Counted from the first letter of the stretch, positions 17,924 to 27,946 are shown. The stretch: 64,000 nucleotides of DNA from Modestobacter sp. VKM Ac-2985 (GCF_026967925.1 NZ_JAPVBI010000001.1:1-64000), one strand, 5' to 3'. Notes: generated from the sequence alone by a model not told the origin. A program made the numbers and translations.

Positions 17924-18745
17924 TCAGACCCGGCTGGTGGCGTACTTGCGGGCAGCGAACGCCGCACCGGCGAGGCCGACCACGGTGAGGCCGACCAGCG
18001 GCGCCGGCATGCCCTCGTCAGCGGCCAGGCCGGCCGAGCCGCCGGGGACGCCACTCGGGGCAGACGCCCCGGCCTCGACGGTCTGGGTGGCGAGCTCGTA
18101 GCCGGCGTCACCGGAACCCCACGCGTAGACGATCGTGTTCGCGCCGTCGGCCACGGTCAGGTCGGCCGGGCCGATCGCCACGGTGTCGGTGCCGGCGAGC
18201 ACCACGTCGGCGCTCACGTCGCCGGCCGGGACGGTCAGCGACTCCTCGTTCGGGTTGGTCAGCCCGTCGATGATGACCTCGCCACCGGCCCGGACGTCGA
18301 CGGCCGGCGCTGCGGCGATGTGGCGCACAGTGAGGCGGCCCTCGCCCGCGGCCACCTCGGAGGTGTCGTTGACGAACGGGGTGAGGGCGGGCTCGCCGGC
18401 CTCGGTGAGGTGGGCGGCCACCGTGGCGTTGGCGCCGGCCGGGACGGCCACGCCGTCGGCCGACAGCAGCGGCTCCCCGGAGCCGTCCGGGGCGTCGGCC
18501 GGGAAGAGCGCGAGGTCGTAGTCGCCGGCGGGCAGCGTCAGCGGGTCGGTGAGGGTGCCCGGCTGGAAGTCGTCGATCAGCCGCTCGCCGTTCGCGTAGA
18601 CGTCGACCGGGAGGTCCGGGACCGCGTGCAGCACCGAGAGGGTCGCGTCGGTGTGGGAGTCGGCGAGCGCGGGCGTGGCCCCGAAGAGCAGGGCGAACGC
18701 GCCGGTGGCGCCGACGGTCAGGGCGATCGGGCGGGTCTTGTTCAC
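17924..18745 (-). CDS. DUF4397 surface protein, copy B
   Basis: A 273-residue paralogue of copy A with the same parts: signal peptide, two DUF4397 repeats (LSVLHAVPDLPVDVYANGE and LTVRHIAAAPAVDVRAGGE), a C-terminal helix and the same basic tail (RKYATSRV). Divergence is concentrated in the first half (LTDPLTLPAGDYDLALFPADA against LGGPLTLPGGEYDLTVYPAGA). The GTG start has the same GGAAGGA leader. It is probably the first gene of the surface-protein/sortase/sigma operon. Confidence 0.87.
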   Translation of the reverse strand: MNKTRPIALTVGATGAFALLFGATPALADSHTDATLSVLHAVPDLPVDVYANGERLIDDFQPGTLTDPLTLPAGDYDLALFPADAPDGSGEPLLSADGVAVPAGANATVAAHLTEAGEPALTPFVNDTSEVAAGEGRLTVRHIAAAPAVDVRAGGEVIIDGLTNPNEESLTVPAGDVSADVVLAGTDTVAIGPADLTVADGANTIVYAWGSGDAGYELATQTVEAGASAPSGVPGGSAGLAADEGMPAPLVGLTVVGLAGAAFAARKYATSRV

Positions 18746-18837
18746 GGTGACGTTCCTTCCGTTGGGGTGGGACTGTCACCCCGTTCTTCCGGCCCACCCC
18801 CGGTCCTGGATGCACCCCCCCGGCCGAGGCGCACGGA

Positions 18838-19986
18838 TCAGGGGGCCAGCGCGGTCGCCAGCACGTCGAGCTGCTCGAGGGTCGAGTCCAGGTGCGGGGA
18901 GACCCGGAGCACCGGGCCGGAGAGCTCGCGAGGTGCCCGCTCCCGGCCGGCCGCCGTCGTCAGCAGGCTGTGCTCGGCGCGCAGCCGGGCGGCCACCTGC
19001 CGGACGTCGACGTCCGCCGGGGGTCGCAGGGTGGTGATCGCGGTCGGCTCGTCCAGCGGCTCGGCCACCCGCCACCCCCCGCGGCCGTCGAGGCGCTCCC
19101 GGGTGGCGCGGCCAAGGGCGGCGAGCCGCTCGCGGACCCGGTGCGGGCCGGCGGCCAGGTGCTCGCCGACGGCCACCACCAGGCCGATCCGGCCGGCCAC
19201 GTGCGCGTCGTGCGACTCGTACCAGCGGGCGTGGTCGACGGCGGGACGGTCGTCGTACAGCTCCGGCCCGACGAGCGGGGTGAGCCGTGTGCCGACCGCC
19301 GGGCGCAGGACGAGGAAGCCGACGCCGCGCGGCCCGGCGAGCCACTTGCGCGAGGTGCCGTAGGCCGCGTCGGCACCCAGGTCGCAGTCGACGTGGCCGA
19401 CGGCCTGGGCCACGTCCAGCACCAGGGGGACGCCGGCCGCCCGGCACAGCGCGGCGACCTCCCGGCCGGGCTGGACGACGCCGCGGTGACTGGCCACCAG
19501 GGTGAGGTGCACGAACGCCGGCGGGTCGTCGCGCAGCGCCCGTTCGACGCCGGCCAGGTCGGCCCGGCCCAGGGCGTCGGCGGGCAGCACCACCGGCGTC
19601 AGCCCGGCGTCGGTGAACGCGGCGACGTTCTGCCAGTACTCCCCGGGCAGCACGCCGACCCGGGCGCCCGGCGCCAGCCGCCAGCGGGAGACCAGCGTGC
19701 GCACCGACGCCGAGGCGCTCTCGGTGAAGGCCACGTCGGCGGCCGCCATCCCGACCAGCCCGGCCAGCACCGAGCGGCCCTGCTGCAGCAGCCCGTCGGC
19801 GGCCTGCTCGGCGACGTACCCGCCGAGCTCGGCCTCGTGCCGGGCGTGCTGGGCGACGGCGTCGAGCACCGCCGTGCTCTGCCGGCTGCAGGCGGCGTGG
19901 TCCAGGTGCACCCCCGCCGGCTCCAGGCGGGCGGCGCGCCAGGCATCGCCGAGGTCGTCGTGGGGGAGACGGCCTGCCGGGCTCAC
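18838..19986 (-). CDS. egtE: Ergothioneine C-S lyase EgtE
   Basis: A 382-residue pyridoxal-phosphate enzyme of aminotransferase class V, the last ergothioneine step: it cleaves hercynylcysteine sulfoxide to ergothioneine. The cofactor lysine is Lys214 ([14 protein letters not shown]) and its partner aspartate Asp191 ([11 protein letters not shown]). The assignment rests on the position after egtD as well as the fold, since class V enzymes are hard to tell apart. The GTG start overlaps the egtD stop (GTGA). Confidence 0.92.
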   Translation of the reverse strand: MSPAGRLPHDDLGDAWRAARLEPAGVHLDHAACSRQSTAVLDAVAQHARHEAELGGYVAEQAADGLLQQGRSVLAGLVGMAAADVAFTESASASVRTLVSRWRLAPGARVGVLPGEYWQNVAAFTDAGLTPVVLPADALGRADLAGVERALRDDPPAFVHLTLVASHRGVVQPGREVAALCRAAGVPLVLDVAQAVGHVDCDLGADAAYGTSRKWLAGPRGVGFLVLRPAVGTRLTPLVGPELYDDRPAVDHARWYESHDAHVAGRIGLVVAVGEHLAAGPHRVRERLAALGRATRERLDGRGGWRVAEPLDEPTAITTLRPPADVDVRQVAARLRAEHSLLTTAAGRERAPRELSGPVLRVSPHLDSTLEQLDVLATALAP

Positions 19987-20951
19987 CGGGGCACCGACAG
20001 GGACAGTGCGACATCACCGGCCCCGTCGGTCCACCAGTGCGTCATCCGCAGGCCGGCGGCGGCCAGCTCCTGCTCGACCCGGGCGCGGCGGAACTTGCTC
20101 GACACCTCGGTGCGCACCTCTTCCCCGGCGGCGAAGGGCACCGTCAGCCCGATCGCGGCCAGCTGCACGACCTGGTCCCGGGTCGACCGCAGCCGCATCT
20201 CGACCCGCTCGTGCTCGGGGTCCCAGACCGCGACGTGCTCGAACGCGCCCGGGTCGGCGTCGCCCTTCAGCTCCCGGTTCAGCACCGCGAGGACGTTCTT
20301 GTTGAACGCCGCGGTCACCCCGGCGGCGTCGTCGTAGGCGCGGACCAGCCGATCGGGGTCCTTCACCAGGTCGGTGCCGAGCAGGAAGGAGTCCCCCGGC
20401 CGCAGGGTCGCCGCGAGGGAGGAGAGGAAGGCCGCCCGCTGCCCGGGCTCCAGGTTGCCGATCGTGGAGCCCAGGAAGGCGACCAGCCGGCGGCCCTCCT
20501 GCGGCAGGTCGCCCAGGTGCACGGTGAAGTCGGCGACGACGGCGTCGACCGCCGTCCCGGGGTAGGCGGCGGTGATCTGGGCGCCGGCGGACCGCAGCAC
20601 CGTGGGGTCGACGTCGACGGGCACGAACCGGCGCAGCGTGCCCGCCTCGGCCAGCGCGGTGAGCAGCAGCCGGGTCTTCTCCGAGGTCCCGCTGCCCAGC
20701 TCCACCAGCGTGTCGGCGCCGGTGGCCGCGGCGACGTCTGCGGCGCGTTCGGCCAGCAGGGCACGCTCCGCCCGCGTCGGGTAGTACTCCGGGAGCCGGG
20801 TGATCTCGTCGAACAGCTCGCTGCCGCGCTCGTCGTAGAACCAGCGGGGCGGCAGCGTCTTCGGGTCCGCGGTCAGGCCGGCGCGCGCGTCGGCGGCGAG
20901 CGCAGCGCCGGAGTCGACCGGGCCGAGGTGGTCGGTGAGCGTGAACGTCAT
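19983..20951 (-). CDS. egtD: L-histidine N-alpha-methyltransferase EgtD
   Basis: A 322-residue SAM-dependent enzyme that trimethylates histidine to hercynine, the first ergothioneine intermediate. The family-specific [19 protein letters not shown] (33-51), the SAM loop [10 protein letters not shown] (84-93), and [11 protein letters not shown] are all present, as is the C-terminal [13 protein letters not shown]. The ATG at 20951 overlaps the egtC TGA (ATGA). A longer open frame upstream is the shadow of egtC. Confidence 0.96.
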   Translation of the reverse strand: MTFTLTDHLGPVDSGAALAADARAGLTADPKTLPPRWFYDERGSELFDEITRLPEYYPTRAERALLAERAADVAAATGADTLVELGSGTSEKTRLLLTALAEAGTLRRFVPVDVDPTVLRSAGAQITAAYPGTAVDAVVADFTVHLGDLPQEGRRLVAFLGSTIGNLEPGQRAAFLSSLAATLRPGDSFLLGTDLVKDPDRLVRAYDDAAGVTAAFNKNVLAVLNRELKGDADPGAFEHVAVWDPEHERVEMRLRSTRDQVVQLAAIGLTVPFAAGEEVRTEVSSKFRRARVEQELAAAGLRMTHWWTDGAGDVALSLSVPR

Positions 20952-21652
20952 GCGGGCTCCGATGCATCGAGGGAGGTCTGGGTCAGGCCGTCGGGGGTGA
21001 CCTCGACGAGCGTGCGGTCGGGGACGTCGGCCCAGCGCGGGTCGTCGTCCCACGGTTCGCTGGCCAGCGCCGTCCCCTCGTCGGTGACCAGCACCGAGAG
21101 GGTGTCGCCCCAGGTGGTGGCCAGCAGCCGGGTGCCGTCGGCGGCGAGCAGGTTGAGCCGGGCGGCCGGGTCGGCGGCCCCCACCTCGCGGACGGTCTCG
21201 CCGAGCGCCGCCATGCCCCGGGAGAAGACCAGCGCGGCCAGCAGCGCGCTGTCGACCACCGACTCGGCGTCCCGGGCCGGGGGCAGCACCGCCCGGTCGA
21301 CCCGGCCGTTGTGCGAGAGCAGCCAGCGGCCGTCGGTGAACGGGGCGGCCGCCGCCTCCTCGATGGGCATCCCCACGGTCGCCGAGCGGACGGCCGCCAG
21401 CACGCAGCGGGCCGAGACCGCGGGGGCGACCGAGGCGAAGGAGGCCGATCCCCACAACGGCTGCGCCGACCGCCAGCGGGCCGGTTCCGGGCGGCCGTCG
21501 GCCCAGAAGCCCACGCCCCAGCCGTCGGCGTTCACCGTGCCGTACCGCTGCCGGCGGGGGGCGTGCGACTGCACCAGCAGGGACGACGGCGGGTCGAGCA
21601 CGAGGGCCGCCAGCGTCCGCGGCTGCCCGAGCCAGGCGAGGTGGCGGCACAT
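20948..21652 (-). CDS. egtC: Ergothioneine amidohydrolase EgtC
   Basis: A 234-residue class II glutamine amidotransferase-like (Ntn) hydrolase that removes the glutamate from gamma-glutamyl-hercynylcysteine sulfoxide. The nucleophile Cys2 follows Met1 (MCRHLAWLG); [16 protein letters not shown] and LLSHNGRV are the expected substrate-pocket blocks. It starts 13 bases after egtB and overlaps egtD. Confidence 0.95.
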   Translation of the reverse strand: MCRHLAWLGQPRTLAALVLDPPSSLLVQSHAPRRQRYGTVNADGWGVGFWADGRPEPARWRSAQPLWGSASFASVAPAVSARCVLAAVRSATVGMPIEEAAAAPFTDGRWLLSHNGRVDRAVLPPARDAESVVDSALLAALVFSRGMAALGETVREVGAADPAARLNLLAADGTRLLATTWGDTLSVLVTDEGTALASEPWDDDPRWADVPDRTLVEVTPDGLTQTSLDASEPA

Positions 21653-21665
21653 CAGGCGGCTCCGG

Positions 21666-22964
21666 TCATGCGTCGAAGGCGAGTCGGATGCCGCTGAACA
21701 CCTGCCGGCGCACCGGGTGGTCCCAGTTGCGGAAGCTCGGCCGCAGCACCGAGGCGCCCACCGCCCAGGAACCGCCGCGCATCACCTTGTAGTCGCCGCC
21801 GAAGAAGGGGGCGGAGTAGTCGGCGTAGAGCATCGGGGTGAAACCGGGCCACGGCCGGAAGTCCGAGGACGTCCACTCCCACACGTCGCCCATCAGCTGC
21901 TCCACCCCGAGCGCCGACGCGCCGGCGGGGTAGGCGCCCACCGGGGCTGGGCGCAGCGCCGAGCCGCCGAGGTTGGCCAGCTCCGCGGTCGGGTCTGCCT
22001 CGCCCCACGGGAACCGCCGCCGGCCGCCGGTGGCCGGGTCCCAGACGGCCGCCTTCTCCCACTCCTCCTCGGTCGGCAGCCGGCCGCCCGCCCAGGCGGC
22101 GTACGCCTCGGCCTCGAAGAAGGTGACGTGCTGGACCGGTTCGTCCGCCGGCAGCTCCTCGACCAGGCCGAACCGGGTCCGGGTGCCCTCGGGCCCCCAG
22201 AACTGCGGTGCCGTGAGGCCGGCGTCGCAGCGGTGCTGCCAGCCGCGGGCGGACCACCAGCGCGGGTCGGTGTAGCCGCCGTCGGCGACGAAGGCGGCGT
22301 ACTCGGCGTTGGTGACCGGCACCCGCCCGATCCGGAACGCCGGGACGTCGGCGACGTGCGCCGGCCGCTCGTTGTCCAGGGAGAACGGCTCCTCGGTGCC
22401 GTCGACCCCGAGGCGGAAGGGCCCGCCGGGGACCAGCACCGTCGTACCGGCCACCCCGGGCCGGCCGGGAGGCAGCGGGGAGCCGGCGCCCAGCAGCGCC
22501 GGGCCGGTGCGCAGTTGGAGGGTCTGCAGCATCGTCTCGTCGTGCTGCTCCTCGTGGCTGACCACCATGGCTACGTTGAACGGCGTCGTCGCCACGTCGA
22601 ACGGGTCGTCGTCCGGGCCGGACCGGTCGAGCCGGTCCAGCACCCGGCCGCGCACATCGGCGCAGAACGCCCGGGCCTCCACCGGCGGCAGCAGGGGCAA
22701 CCGGACCCGAGCGGCCCGGGGGTGGGTGAAGGCGTCGTACAGCTGCTCGACGTCCGGCGGCAGCACCCCCGTGCACCGGGCGTCGCCACCCCGCAGCAGC
22801 CACAGGTCCTCCTGCTGGCCGATGTGGGCCAGGTCCCAGACCAGTGGGCTCATCAGTGGCGAGTGCTGTCGCAGCAGCTCGGGTTCGTCGAGCTCGGTGA
22901 GCACCAGGGTGCGGTCCCGGGCGCGGCTCAGCTCCTGGGCCAGGGTCTCTCTCAGGTCGGTCAC
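21666..22964 (-). CDS. egtB: Hercynine oxygenase EgtB
   Basis: A 432-residue non-haem iron enzyme joining gamma-glutamylcysteine (or cysteine) to hercynine with oxygen. The N-terminal DinB-like half supplies the iron ligands His47 ([11 protein letters not shown]), His137 and His141 ([10 protein letters not shown]); the C-terminal half is an FGE-sulfatase-type domain ([42 protein letters not shown]). The GTG at 22964 overlaps the egtA stop (GTGA). With EgtA present, gamma-glutamylcysteine is the likely sulphur donor. Confidence 0.96.
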   Translation of the reverse strand: MTDLRETLAQELSRARDRTLVLTELDEPELLRQHSPLMSPLVWDLAHIGQQEDLWLLRGGDARCTGVLPPDVEQLYDAFTHPRAARVRLPLLPPVEARAFCADVRGRVLDRLDRSGPDDDPFDVATTPFNVAMVVSHEEQHDETMLQTLQLRTGPALLGAGSPLPPGRPGVAGTTVLVPGGPFRLGVDGTEEPFSLDNERPAHVADVPAFRIGRVPVTNAEYAAFVADGGYTDPRWWSARGWQHRCDAGLTAPQFWGPEGTRTRFGLVEELPADEPVQHVTFFEAEAYAAWAGGRLPTEEEWEKAAVWDPATGGRRRFPWGEADPTAELANLGGSALRPAPVGAYPAGASALGVEQLMGDVWEWTSSDFRPWPGFTPMLYADYSAPFFGGDYKVMRGGSWAVGASVLRPSFRNWDHPVRRQVFSGIRLAFDA

Positions 22965-24235
22965 GTCGCCTCCTCGGTGTCGTGGGTCGCGGCCAGCAGC
23001 GCGGCCGCCGGGCCGGCGGTCCGGGCGGTGTGCAGCAGTGCGTCGCCGGGGCTGGCCCGGCGCTCGACCAGTTCGGCGAGCGCCGTGACCTGCGCCCGCA
23101 GGCCCGCCGGGGCCCGGCGCACGGCCACCTCCAGGCAGGCGGCGGCGGCCGCGTGCAGCTCCGGGTCGGCCAGTCCGATCCGGGTGGCCTGCTCCCAGCG
23201 GCCGGAGACCGGCTCGGTCGCCGCGGCGGCGGTGTCGGCGGCTACCGGGTCGTCGAGCAGGGTGCCGGCCACCGCCGAGAGCGCCGGCCACCACGGTTCG
23301 GGCGCGGCGTCGAGGTATCGCAACTCCAGATAGCCGCGCAGTCGGACCGGCGGGAACAGCGTGGTCAGGTGGTACTCCAGGTCGGCCACGGTCGGCCGCC
23401 GATCGGTCGGCCCTGCCCCGCGGACCCAGTCCGCGAACGACGTCCGGTCGCGCACCGGGGCGGCTTCGCCCGCCGGCCCGCGCACCAGCATCACCGGCGC
23501 CGCCAAGGCGAACGCAGCCCACTCGTCGGTCGGGTCGGGCCCGCCGGGCAGGGGTCCACAGCGACCGGGGTCCAACTGGGCCCAGATCCGCTGCCGCCCG
23601 GAACGCCAGCCGGTCTCGCTGCCGGCCAGCATCGGTGAGCACGCGGAGACCGCCACCAGCACCGGGCCGAGCGCCTGGGCCAGCCGGACCCGCGCGGCCC
23701 ACCCGGGTCGAGGCCCGGCCTCCACGTTGACCTGGAGCGCCGCGGTGCTGGTCATCATCGTGACCCCGGCCGCTCGGTGCCCCAGCGCCTGGAAGTGCTC
23801 CTCCATCGCCACGTAGCGGGAGCCCGGGCTCACCCGCTGCGCCGGGCGGCACGGGTCCGCGCCCAACGGGGCCAGCCCCAGGCCGGCCGTGGCCAGCCGG
23901 CCCCGGACGGCCGCGAGGTCGGCCCGCAGGGCGGTGACCGCGGCGGTGACGTCGGCGGCCGGCGGGCCGGACAGCTCGACCTGGCCGCCGGGCTCCAGGG
24001 TGACCCGGCTGCCGCCGTCCAGCGGGGGGAGCGTCGCGACGGCGGCGGTGACCCGGTGCCAGGGCACTCGGGTGCCGGGGGAGGCCCGGTCGACCAGGTG
24101 GGCCTCGAGCTCCAGCCCGATCGGCCCGGTCGGCGCCGGGTGCAGCGCGCGGGCGGCGACGTGCTCCCGGGCGGCGTCCAGGTCGGGCAGAGCGTCGTCG
24201 GTGGGATGGTCGGCCAGTGCTGTGGACGTGGTCAT
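22961..24235 (-). CDS. egtA: Glutamate-cysteine ligase EgtA
   Basis: A 424-residue GCS2/GshA-type ligase making gamma-glutamylcysteine for ergothioneine synthesis. Family blocks include [39 protein letters not shown] and [14 protein letters not shown]. The ATG at 24235 follows GGAGGGGG at a good distance; an in-frame ATG at 24349 is rejected because it lacks a ribosome-binding site and adds only low-complexity residues. First gene of egtABCDE. The 244 bases upstream, shared with a divergent regulator, hold the promoter but I see no clear operator. Confidence 0.95.
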   Translation of the reverse strand: MTTSTALADHPTDDALPDLDAAREHVAARALHPAPTGPIGLELEAHLVDRASPGTRVPWHRVTAAVATLPPLDGGSRVTLEPGGQVELSGPPAADVTAAVTALRADLAAVRGRLATAGLGLAPLGADPCRPAQRVSPGSRYVAMEEHFQALGHRAAGVTMMTSTAALQVNVEAGPRPGWAARVRLAQALGPVLVAVSACSPMLAGSETGWRSGRQRIWAQLDPGRCGPLPGGPDPTDEWAAFALAAPVMLVRGPAGEAAPVRDRTSFADWVRGAGPTDRRPTVADLEYHLTTLFPPVRLRGYLELRYLDAAPEPWWPALSAVAGTLLDDPVAADTAAAATEPVSGRWEQATRIGLADPELHAAAAACLEVAVRRAPAGLRAQVTALAELVERRASPGDALLHTARTAGPAAALLAATHDTEEAT

Positions 24236-24479
24236 GTCGCCCCCTCCAGGTCCGGACCGGTCGAGTCGACCGCGGGTCGGTGCGGGGGCGGCGTGCCGTA
24301 CGGCGGCCGTCCTCGCTGACCATCTTCCACGGATGTGGCCGCGCGGCAACCCGCGTCCCCGGCCTCCGTGGAGCTACCAGCCGGCTGTACGCCTAGGTGG
24401 GCCGTGAGCGGGTAGGGACGGCCTGGACACGGCTGCCAGGACGGCGGCTCCGCGACGGGCAGGACGGGGATCAGCAGGC

Positions 24480-25454
24480 ATGGACGGGGCAGCCGGGTCC
24501 GGCAGACACCGGGCGCTGATCGGCGCCTCGGACGCCGAGTTCGTCGACGGCACCGTCGCCTTCGTCTGCGCCGGGCTGGACGCCGGGGAACCGGTCGTGG
24601 TCGCCTGCAGCGACCGGACCACCCAGCTCCTGCAGCACGCGCTCAGCGACCGGCCGCAGGTGACCTGGGTCCCGTGGTCCGAGGTGTACGGGAACGGACC
24701 GGCCGCGGCGATCACCGCCGTCCGCCGTCTCGGGGAGCGCCACCGGGTGGCGGCCAGCCCCGTGGTCCGCGTCGTCCTGGAGCCCGTGCCCGGGGCCGAC
24801 GACGACACCTGGCGGGAGTGGCAGCGGTACGACGCCGTCCTGGACCACCAGCTCGCGGAGGCGCAGCGCACCGGGGACGACCCGCTGATGGTGCTCTGCC
24901 TGTGCGACACCCGGCGGATGCCGGCGCCCCTGGTCGACGCCGCCCGGGCCACCCACCCGGTGCTCCAGGTCGACGGGCAGGGGCAGGTGAACCCCGACCA
25001 CGTCGACCCCGGGGAGTACCTGGCCTCGCTGCCGGTCCCGCCCGAGCCGCTGGAGTCGACCGAGCCGCTGGTGCACGCGGACTCGGTGCGCGACCTGCGC
25101 GGGCTGCGCCGTGACCTCGCCGCCCGGGCCGCCGACGCCCGGTTGCCGACCGGTTCCGAGCCCGCGCTGGAGGACTTCCTCCTCGCCGTCGACGAGATGA
25201 CCACGAACGCGCTGCGCCACGGTCGGCCACCGGTCGACCTGCGGCTGTGGGCGGGCGAGGACCGGCTGGTCTGTACGGTGACCGACCACGGCGCCGGGCT
25301 GCAGGACCCGTTCATCGGCTACGGCCCGGCCCACGGCGACGACCTGTCGCTGGGCGGCATGGGGCTGTGGCTGGCCCGCCAGCTGTGCGACCACGTCGAC
25401 ATCACCGAGGCCGGCGACGGCGTGCAGGTCCGGCTCACCACCGTCCTGCGCTGA
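24480..25454 (+). CDS. MEDS-domain / RsbW-like ATPase regulator
   Basis: A 324-residue two-domain protein. Residues about 10-180 look like a MEDS (DcmR-type) sensory domain (HRALIGASDAEFVDGTVAFVCAGLDAGEPVVVAC, split over the fold), and residues about 190-320 are a GHKL ATPase of the anti-sigma serine-kinase type: N box EMTTNALRHG, G1 box DHGAGLQDP, G2 box GGMGLWLARQL. Such proteins act as anti-sigma or partner-switching factors in stress signalling. No DNA-binding domain or cognate anti-anti-sigma gene lies beside it. It diverges from egtA. Confidence 0.8.
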   Translation: MDGAAGSGRHRALIGASDAEFVDGTVAFVCAGLDAGEPVVVACSDRTTQLLQHALSDRPQVTWVPWSEVYGNGPAAAITAVRRLGERHRVAASPVVRVVLEPVPGADDDTWREWQRYDAVLDHQLAEAQRTGDDPLMVLCLCDTRRMPAPLVDAARATHPVLQVDGQGQVNPDHVDPGEYLASLPVPPEPLESTEPLVHADSVRDLRGLRRDLAARAADARLPTGSEPALEDFLLAVDEMTTNALRHGRPPVDLRLWAGEDRLVCTVTDHGAGLQDPFIGYGPAHGDDLSLGGMGLWLARQLCDHVDITEAGDGVQVRLTTVLR

Positions 25455-25455
25455 C

Positions 25456-25968
25456 GTGCCCGGGGAGTCGCGCGACCGGGACGAAACCGGTCGGGCCCGC
25501 AGCGCCCGACCGCGCGATGCACTGGGCCGGCCGCTGCCGCACGGGTCGCCGGGTGAGCCACGGGCGCCGGAGGGGCTGGTCCGCACGCCCGGCCAGACGC
25601 TGGCAGAGGCGCAGCAGCTGCTGGACGCCGGCCGGCCGTTCCACGCCCACGAGGTGCTCGAGGACGCGTGGAAGGCCGGCCCGGACGACGAGCGGGACCT
25701 CTGGCGGGGCCTGGCCCAGCTCGCCGTCGGTCTGACCCATGTGCTGCGCGGCAACCTGCCGGGTGCGGCCACCTTGCTGACCCGGGGTGCCCGGTCGCTG
25801 GCCACCGCCGGGCCGGCTGCCGCCCGGCACGGCGTGGACAGCGACGGGCTCGTGGCGTGGGGGGACCGGCTGGGCGAGGTCGCCGCGGGCGGTGCGCCGC
25901 CGGACCCGGCGCCGCCGAGGCTGACCCTTCCACCAAGGGGTGACGAAGAGCACACTCGGCCCCGATGA
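25456..25968 (+). CDS. DUF309 family protein
   Basis: A 170-residue small protein whose central part (about 45-120) carries the DUF309 signature HAHEVLEDAWKAGPDDERDLWRG (split: HAHEVLEDAW, then a helical LAQLAVGLTHVLRGN). The family is an all-helical domain of unknown function with histidine, glutamate and tryptophan arranged like a metal or cofactor site. The first 45 residues are charged and disordered-looking. It starts one base after the upstream regulator and overlaps the next gene by ATGA, so the three are probably co-transcribed. Confidence 0.8.
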   Translation: MPGESRDRDETGRARSARPRDALGRPLPHGSPGEPRAPEGLVRTPGQTLAEAQQLLDAGRPFHAHEVLEDAWKAGPDDERDLWRGLAQLAVGLTHVLRGNLPGAATLLTRGARSLATAGPAAARHGVDSDGLVAWGDRLGEVAAGGAPPDPAPPRLTLPPRGDEEHTRPR

Positions 25969-26405
25969 GGAGCTACGAGGCGGCCACCCGCATCGACGCC
26001 GGGGCCGAACAGGTGTGGGCGGTGCTGGTCGACGTCGGCGGCTGGCGTGACTGGAACTCCGGGATCGACCGGGTGGAGGGCGCCGTGCGGCTCGGTGCCC
26101 CGCTGCTGCTGGTCGCCACCGGGACCCGCCGCCGGCCGCTGCGGGCCACGGTGACCGAGATCCGGCCGGCGGAGTCGATGCGCTGGCACAGCGGCCTGCC
26201 GTTGGACCTGTTCGTCGCCGAGCGCACCTTCCGGCTCGACCCGCAGGGCGACGGCAGCACCGCGTTCACCGTGCGCGAGGAGTACCGCGGCCCGCTGGCG
26301 CCGCTGATGATCCGCACCGTGCCCGACCTCAACCCGGCCTTCCGCCAGTTCGCGGTCGGACTCAAGGCCCGGGTCGAGCAGCGAGCCGCCGAACTACCGA
26401 CCTGA
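25965..26405 (+). CDS. SRPBCC (polyketide cyclase/START-like) family protein
   Basis: A 146-residue single-domain protein with the helix-grip opening (AATRIDAGAEQVWAVLVDVG, then WRDWNSGIDRVEG) and a C-terminal long helix. Members of this superfamily bind hydrophobic ligands in an inner cavity; no specific substrate can be named. The ATG at 25965 overlaps the DUF309 stop. Confidence 0.8.
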   Translation: MRSYEAATRIDAGAEQVWAVLVDVGGWRDWNSGIDRVEGAVRLGAPLLLVATGTRRRPLRATVTEIRPAESMRWHSGLPLDLFVAERTFRLDPQGDGSTAFTVREEYRGPLAPLMIRTVPDLNPAFRQFAVGLKARVEQRAAELPT

Positions 26406-26460
26406 GTTCCGCATGGTGGGATAGATCGCCCGACAGGTGGAAGAACCGGGTCCGTGATGC

Positions 26461-26466
26461 CACGAT
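26461..26466 (+). promoter_or_regulatory. -10-like hexamer six bases before the malic enzyme start
   Basis: CACGAT is followed by six bases and then the GTG start at 26473, with no ribosome-binding site between. This fits a leaderless transcript beginning at or next to the start codon. The same spacing recurs at ten other genes of this window. Confidence 0.5.
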
Positions 26467-26472
26467 GGTCCG

Positions 26473-27942
26473 GTGACGTCCCTCACTCCTGACTCGGCAG
26501 CCGCACCCGTCGTCCACCGCGGGCCGGTGACGTCGGCGTCCTACTCGATCACCGTGCGGCTCACCGCCGACGGCGACCCGGCCAGCGTCGGCCGGATCGC
26601 GACCGCGGTCGGCCACGCCGGTGGTGCGGTCACCGCGATCGACGTCGTCGAGTCCCGACCCGACGGCCTCACCGTGGACGTCACCTGCTCGGCCGCCGAC
26701 GCCGAGCACTCCGAGGAGGTCGTCGCCGCCCTCGATGCGGTGGAGAACGTCCACGTCCGCAAGGTCAGCGACCGCACGTTCCTGCTGCACCTGGGCGGCA
26801 AGTTGGAGGTCGCCTCCAAGGTGCCGCTCAAGACCCGCGACGACCTGTCGATGGCCTACACCCCCGGCGTCGCCCGGGTCTGCCTGGCGCTGGCCGAGCA
26901 CCCCGAGGACGTCCGCCGGCTCACGATCAAGGGCAACACGGTCGCGGTGGTCACCGACGGCTCGGCGGTGCTGGGGCTGGGCGACATCGGGCCGGGCGCG
27001 TCCATGCCGGTCATGGAGGGCAAGGCGGCGCTGTTCAAGCGGTTCGGCGACATCGACGCCTGGCCGATCGCGCTGGACACCCAGGACGTCGACGAGATCG
27101 TGCGCACCGTCGAGCTCATCGCCCCCGGCTTCGGCGGGATCAACCTGGAGGACATCTCCGCCCCGCGCTGCTTCGAGATCGAGGCCCGGCTGCGGGAGAA
27201 GCTGGACATCCCGGTCTTCCACGACGACCAGCACGGCACGGCGATCTGCGTGCTCGCCGCGCTGCGCAACGCGCTGCGGGTCGTGGACAAGCAGCTCGAG
27301 GACGTCGCGGTCGTCGTCGCCGGCGGCGGGGCGGCCGGGACGGCGATCGTCACCCTGCTGCTGGAGGCCGGGGCCACGAACGTGCTGGTCTGGGACCGGG
27401 AGGGCGTCCTCTCCCCGGACGACGAGCGGCTCTCCCCGGCGAAGCTGGACCTGGCCCGGCGCACCAACCCCGGCTGCCGGCGGGGTGAGCTGGCCGACGC
27501 ACTGGTCGGCGCGGACGTGTTCATCGGGGTAAGCGCGGCCAACGTGATCCAGGCCGAGGTGCTGGCCGGGATGGCCGAGCGGGCGGTGGTCTTCCCGATG
27601 GCCAACCCCACACCGGACGTCGACCCGGTGCGGGCCCGGCAGTACGCCGCCGTCGTCGCCTCCGGCCGTTCGGACCTGCCCAACCAGATCAACAACGTGC
27701 TGGCGTTCCCCGGCGTCTTCCGCGGGCTGCTCGACGCCCGGGCCAAGGAGATCCGCCCCGGCATGCTGCTGGCCGCCGCCGACGCGCTGGCCGCGGTGGT
27801 GGGCGACGACCAGCTCAACGCCAACTACATCATCCCCAGCGTCTTCGACCCCGCCGTCGCCCAGGCGGTCGCGGCAGCGGTGGAGGAGTCGGCCCGCGCC
27901 GAGCCCGGGGCCACCGCCGACGTGCCGGGCGACGCAGACTGA
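26473..27942 (+). CDS. NAD-type malic enzyme with N-terminal ACT domain
   Basis: A 489-residue enzyme converting malate to pyruvate and CO2. Residues about 22-100 form an ACT regulatory domain (SITVRLTADGDPASVGRI, HAGGAVTAIDVVES), followed by the malic enzyme core: YTPGVA with Tyr129, VTDGSAVLGLGDIGP (160-173), the metal-site FHDDQHGTA, and the dinucleotide loop VVVAGGGAAGTA. The ACT domain suggests amino-acid control. It links the TCA cycle to pyruvate for growth on acetate or other gluconeogenic carbon. Confidence 0.93.
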   Translation: MTSLTPDSAAAPVVHRGPVTSASYSITVRLTADGDPASVGRIATAVGHAGGAVTAIDVVESRPDGLTVDVTCSAADAEHSEEVVAALDAVENVHVRKVSDRTFLLHLGGKLEVASKVPLKTRDDLSMAYTPGVARVCLALAEHPEDVRRLTIKGNTVAVVTDGSAVLGLGDIGPGASMPVMEGKAALFKRFGDIDAWPIALDTQDVDEIVRTVELIAPGFGGINLEDISAPRCFEIEARLREKLDIPVFHDDQHGTAICVLAALRNALRVVDKQLEDVAVVVAGGGAAGTAIVTLLLEAGATNVLVWDREGVLSPDDERLSPAKLDLARRTNPGCRRGELADALVGADVFIGVSAANVIQAEVLAGMAERAVVFPMANPTPDVDPVRARQYAAVVASGRSDLPNQINNVLAFPGVFRGLLDARAKEIRPGMLLAAADALAAVVGDDQLNANYIIPSVFDPAVAQAVAAAVEESARAEPGATADVPGDAD

Positions 27943-27946
27943 GCGG

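Noticed and set aside
20037-23333. A plus-strand open frame of about 1,100 codons opposite egtB-egtE
   Set aside because: Same GC artefact; the minus strand has four ergothioneine genes with intact active sites.
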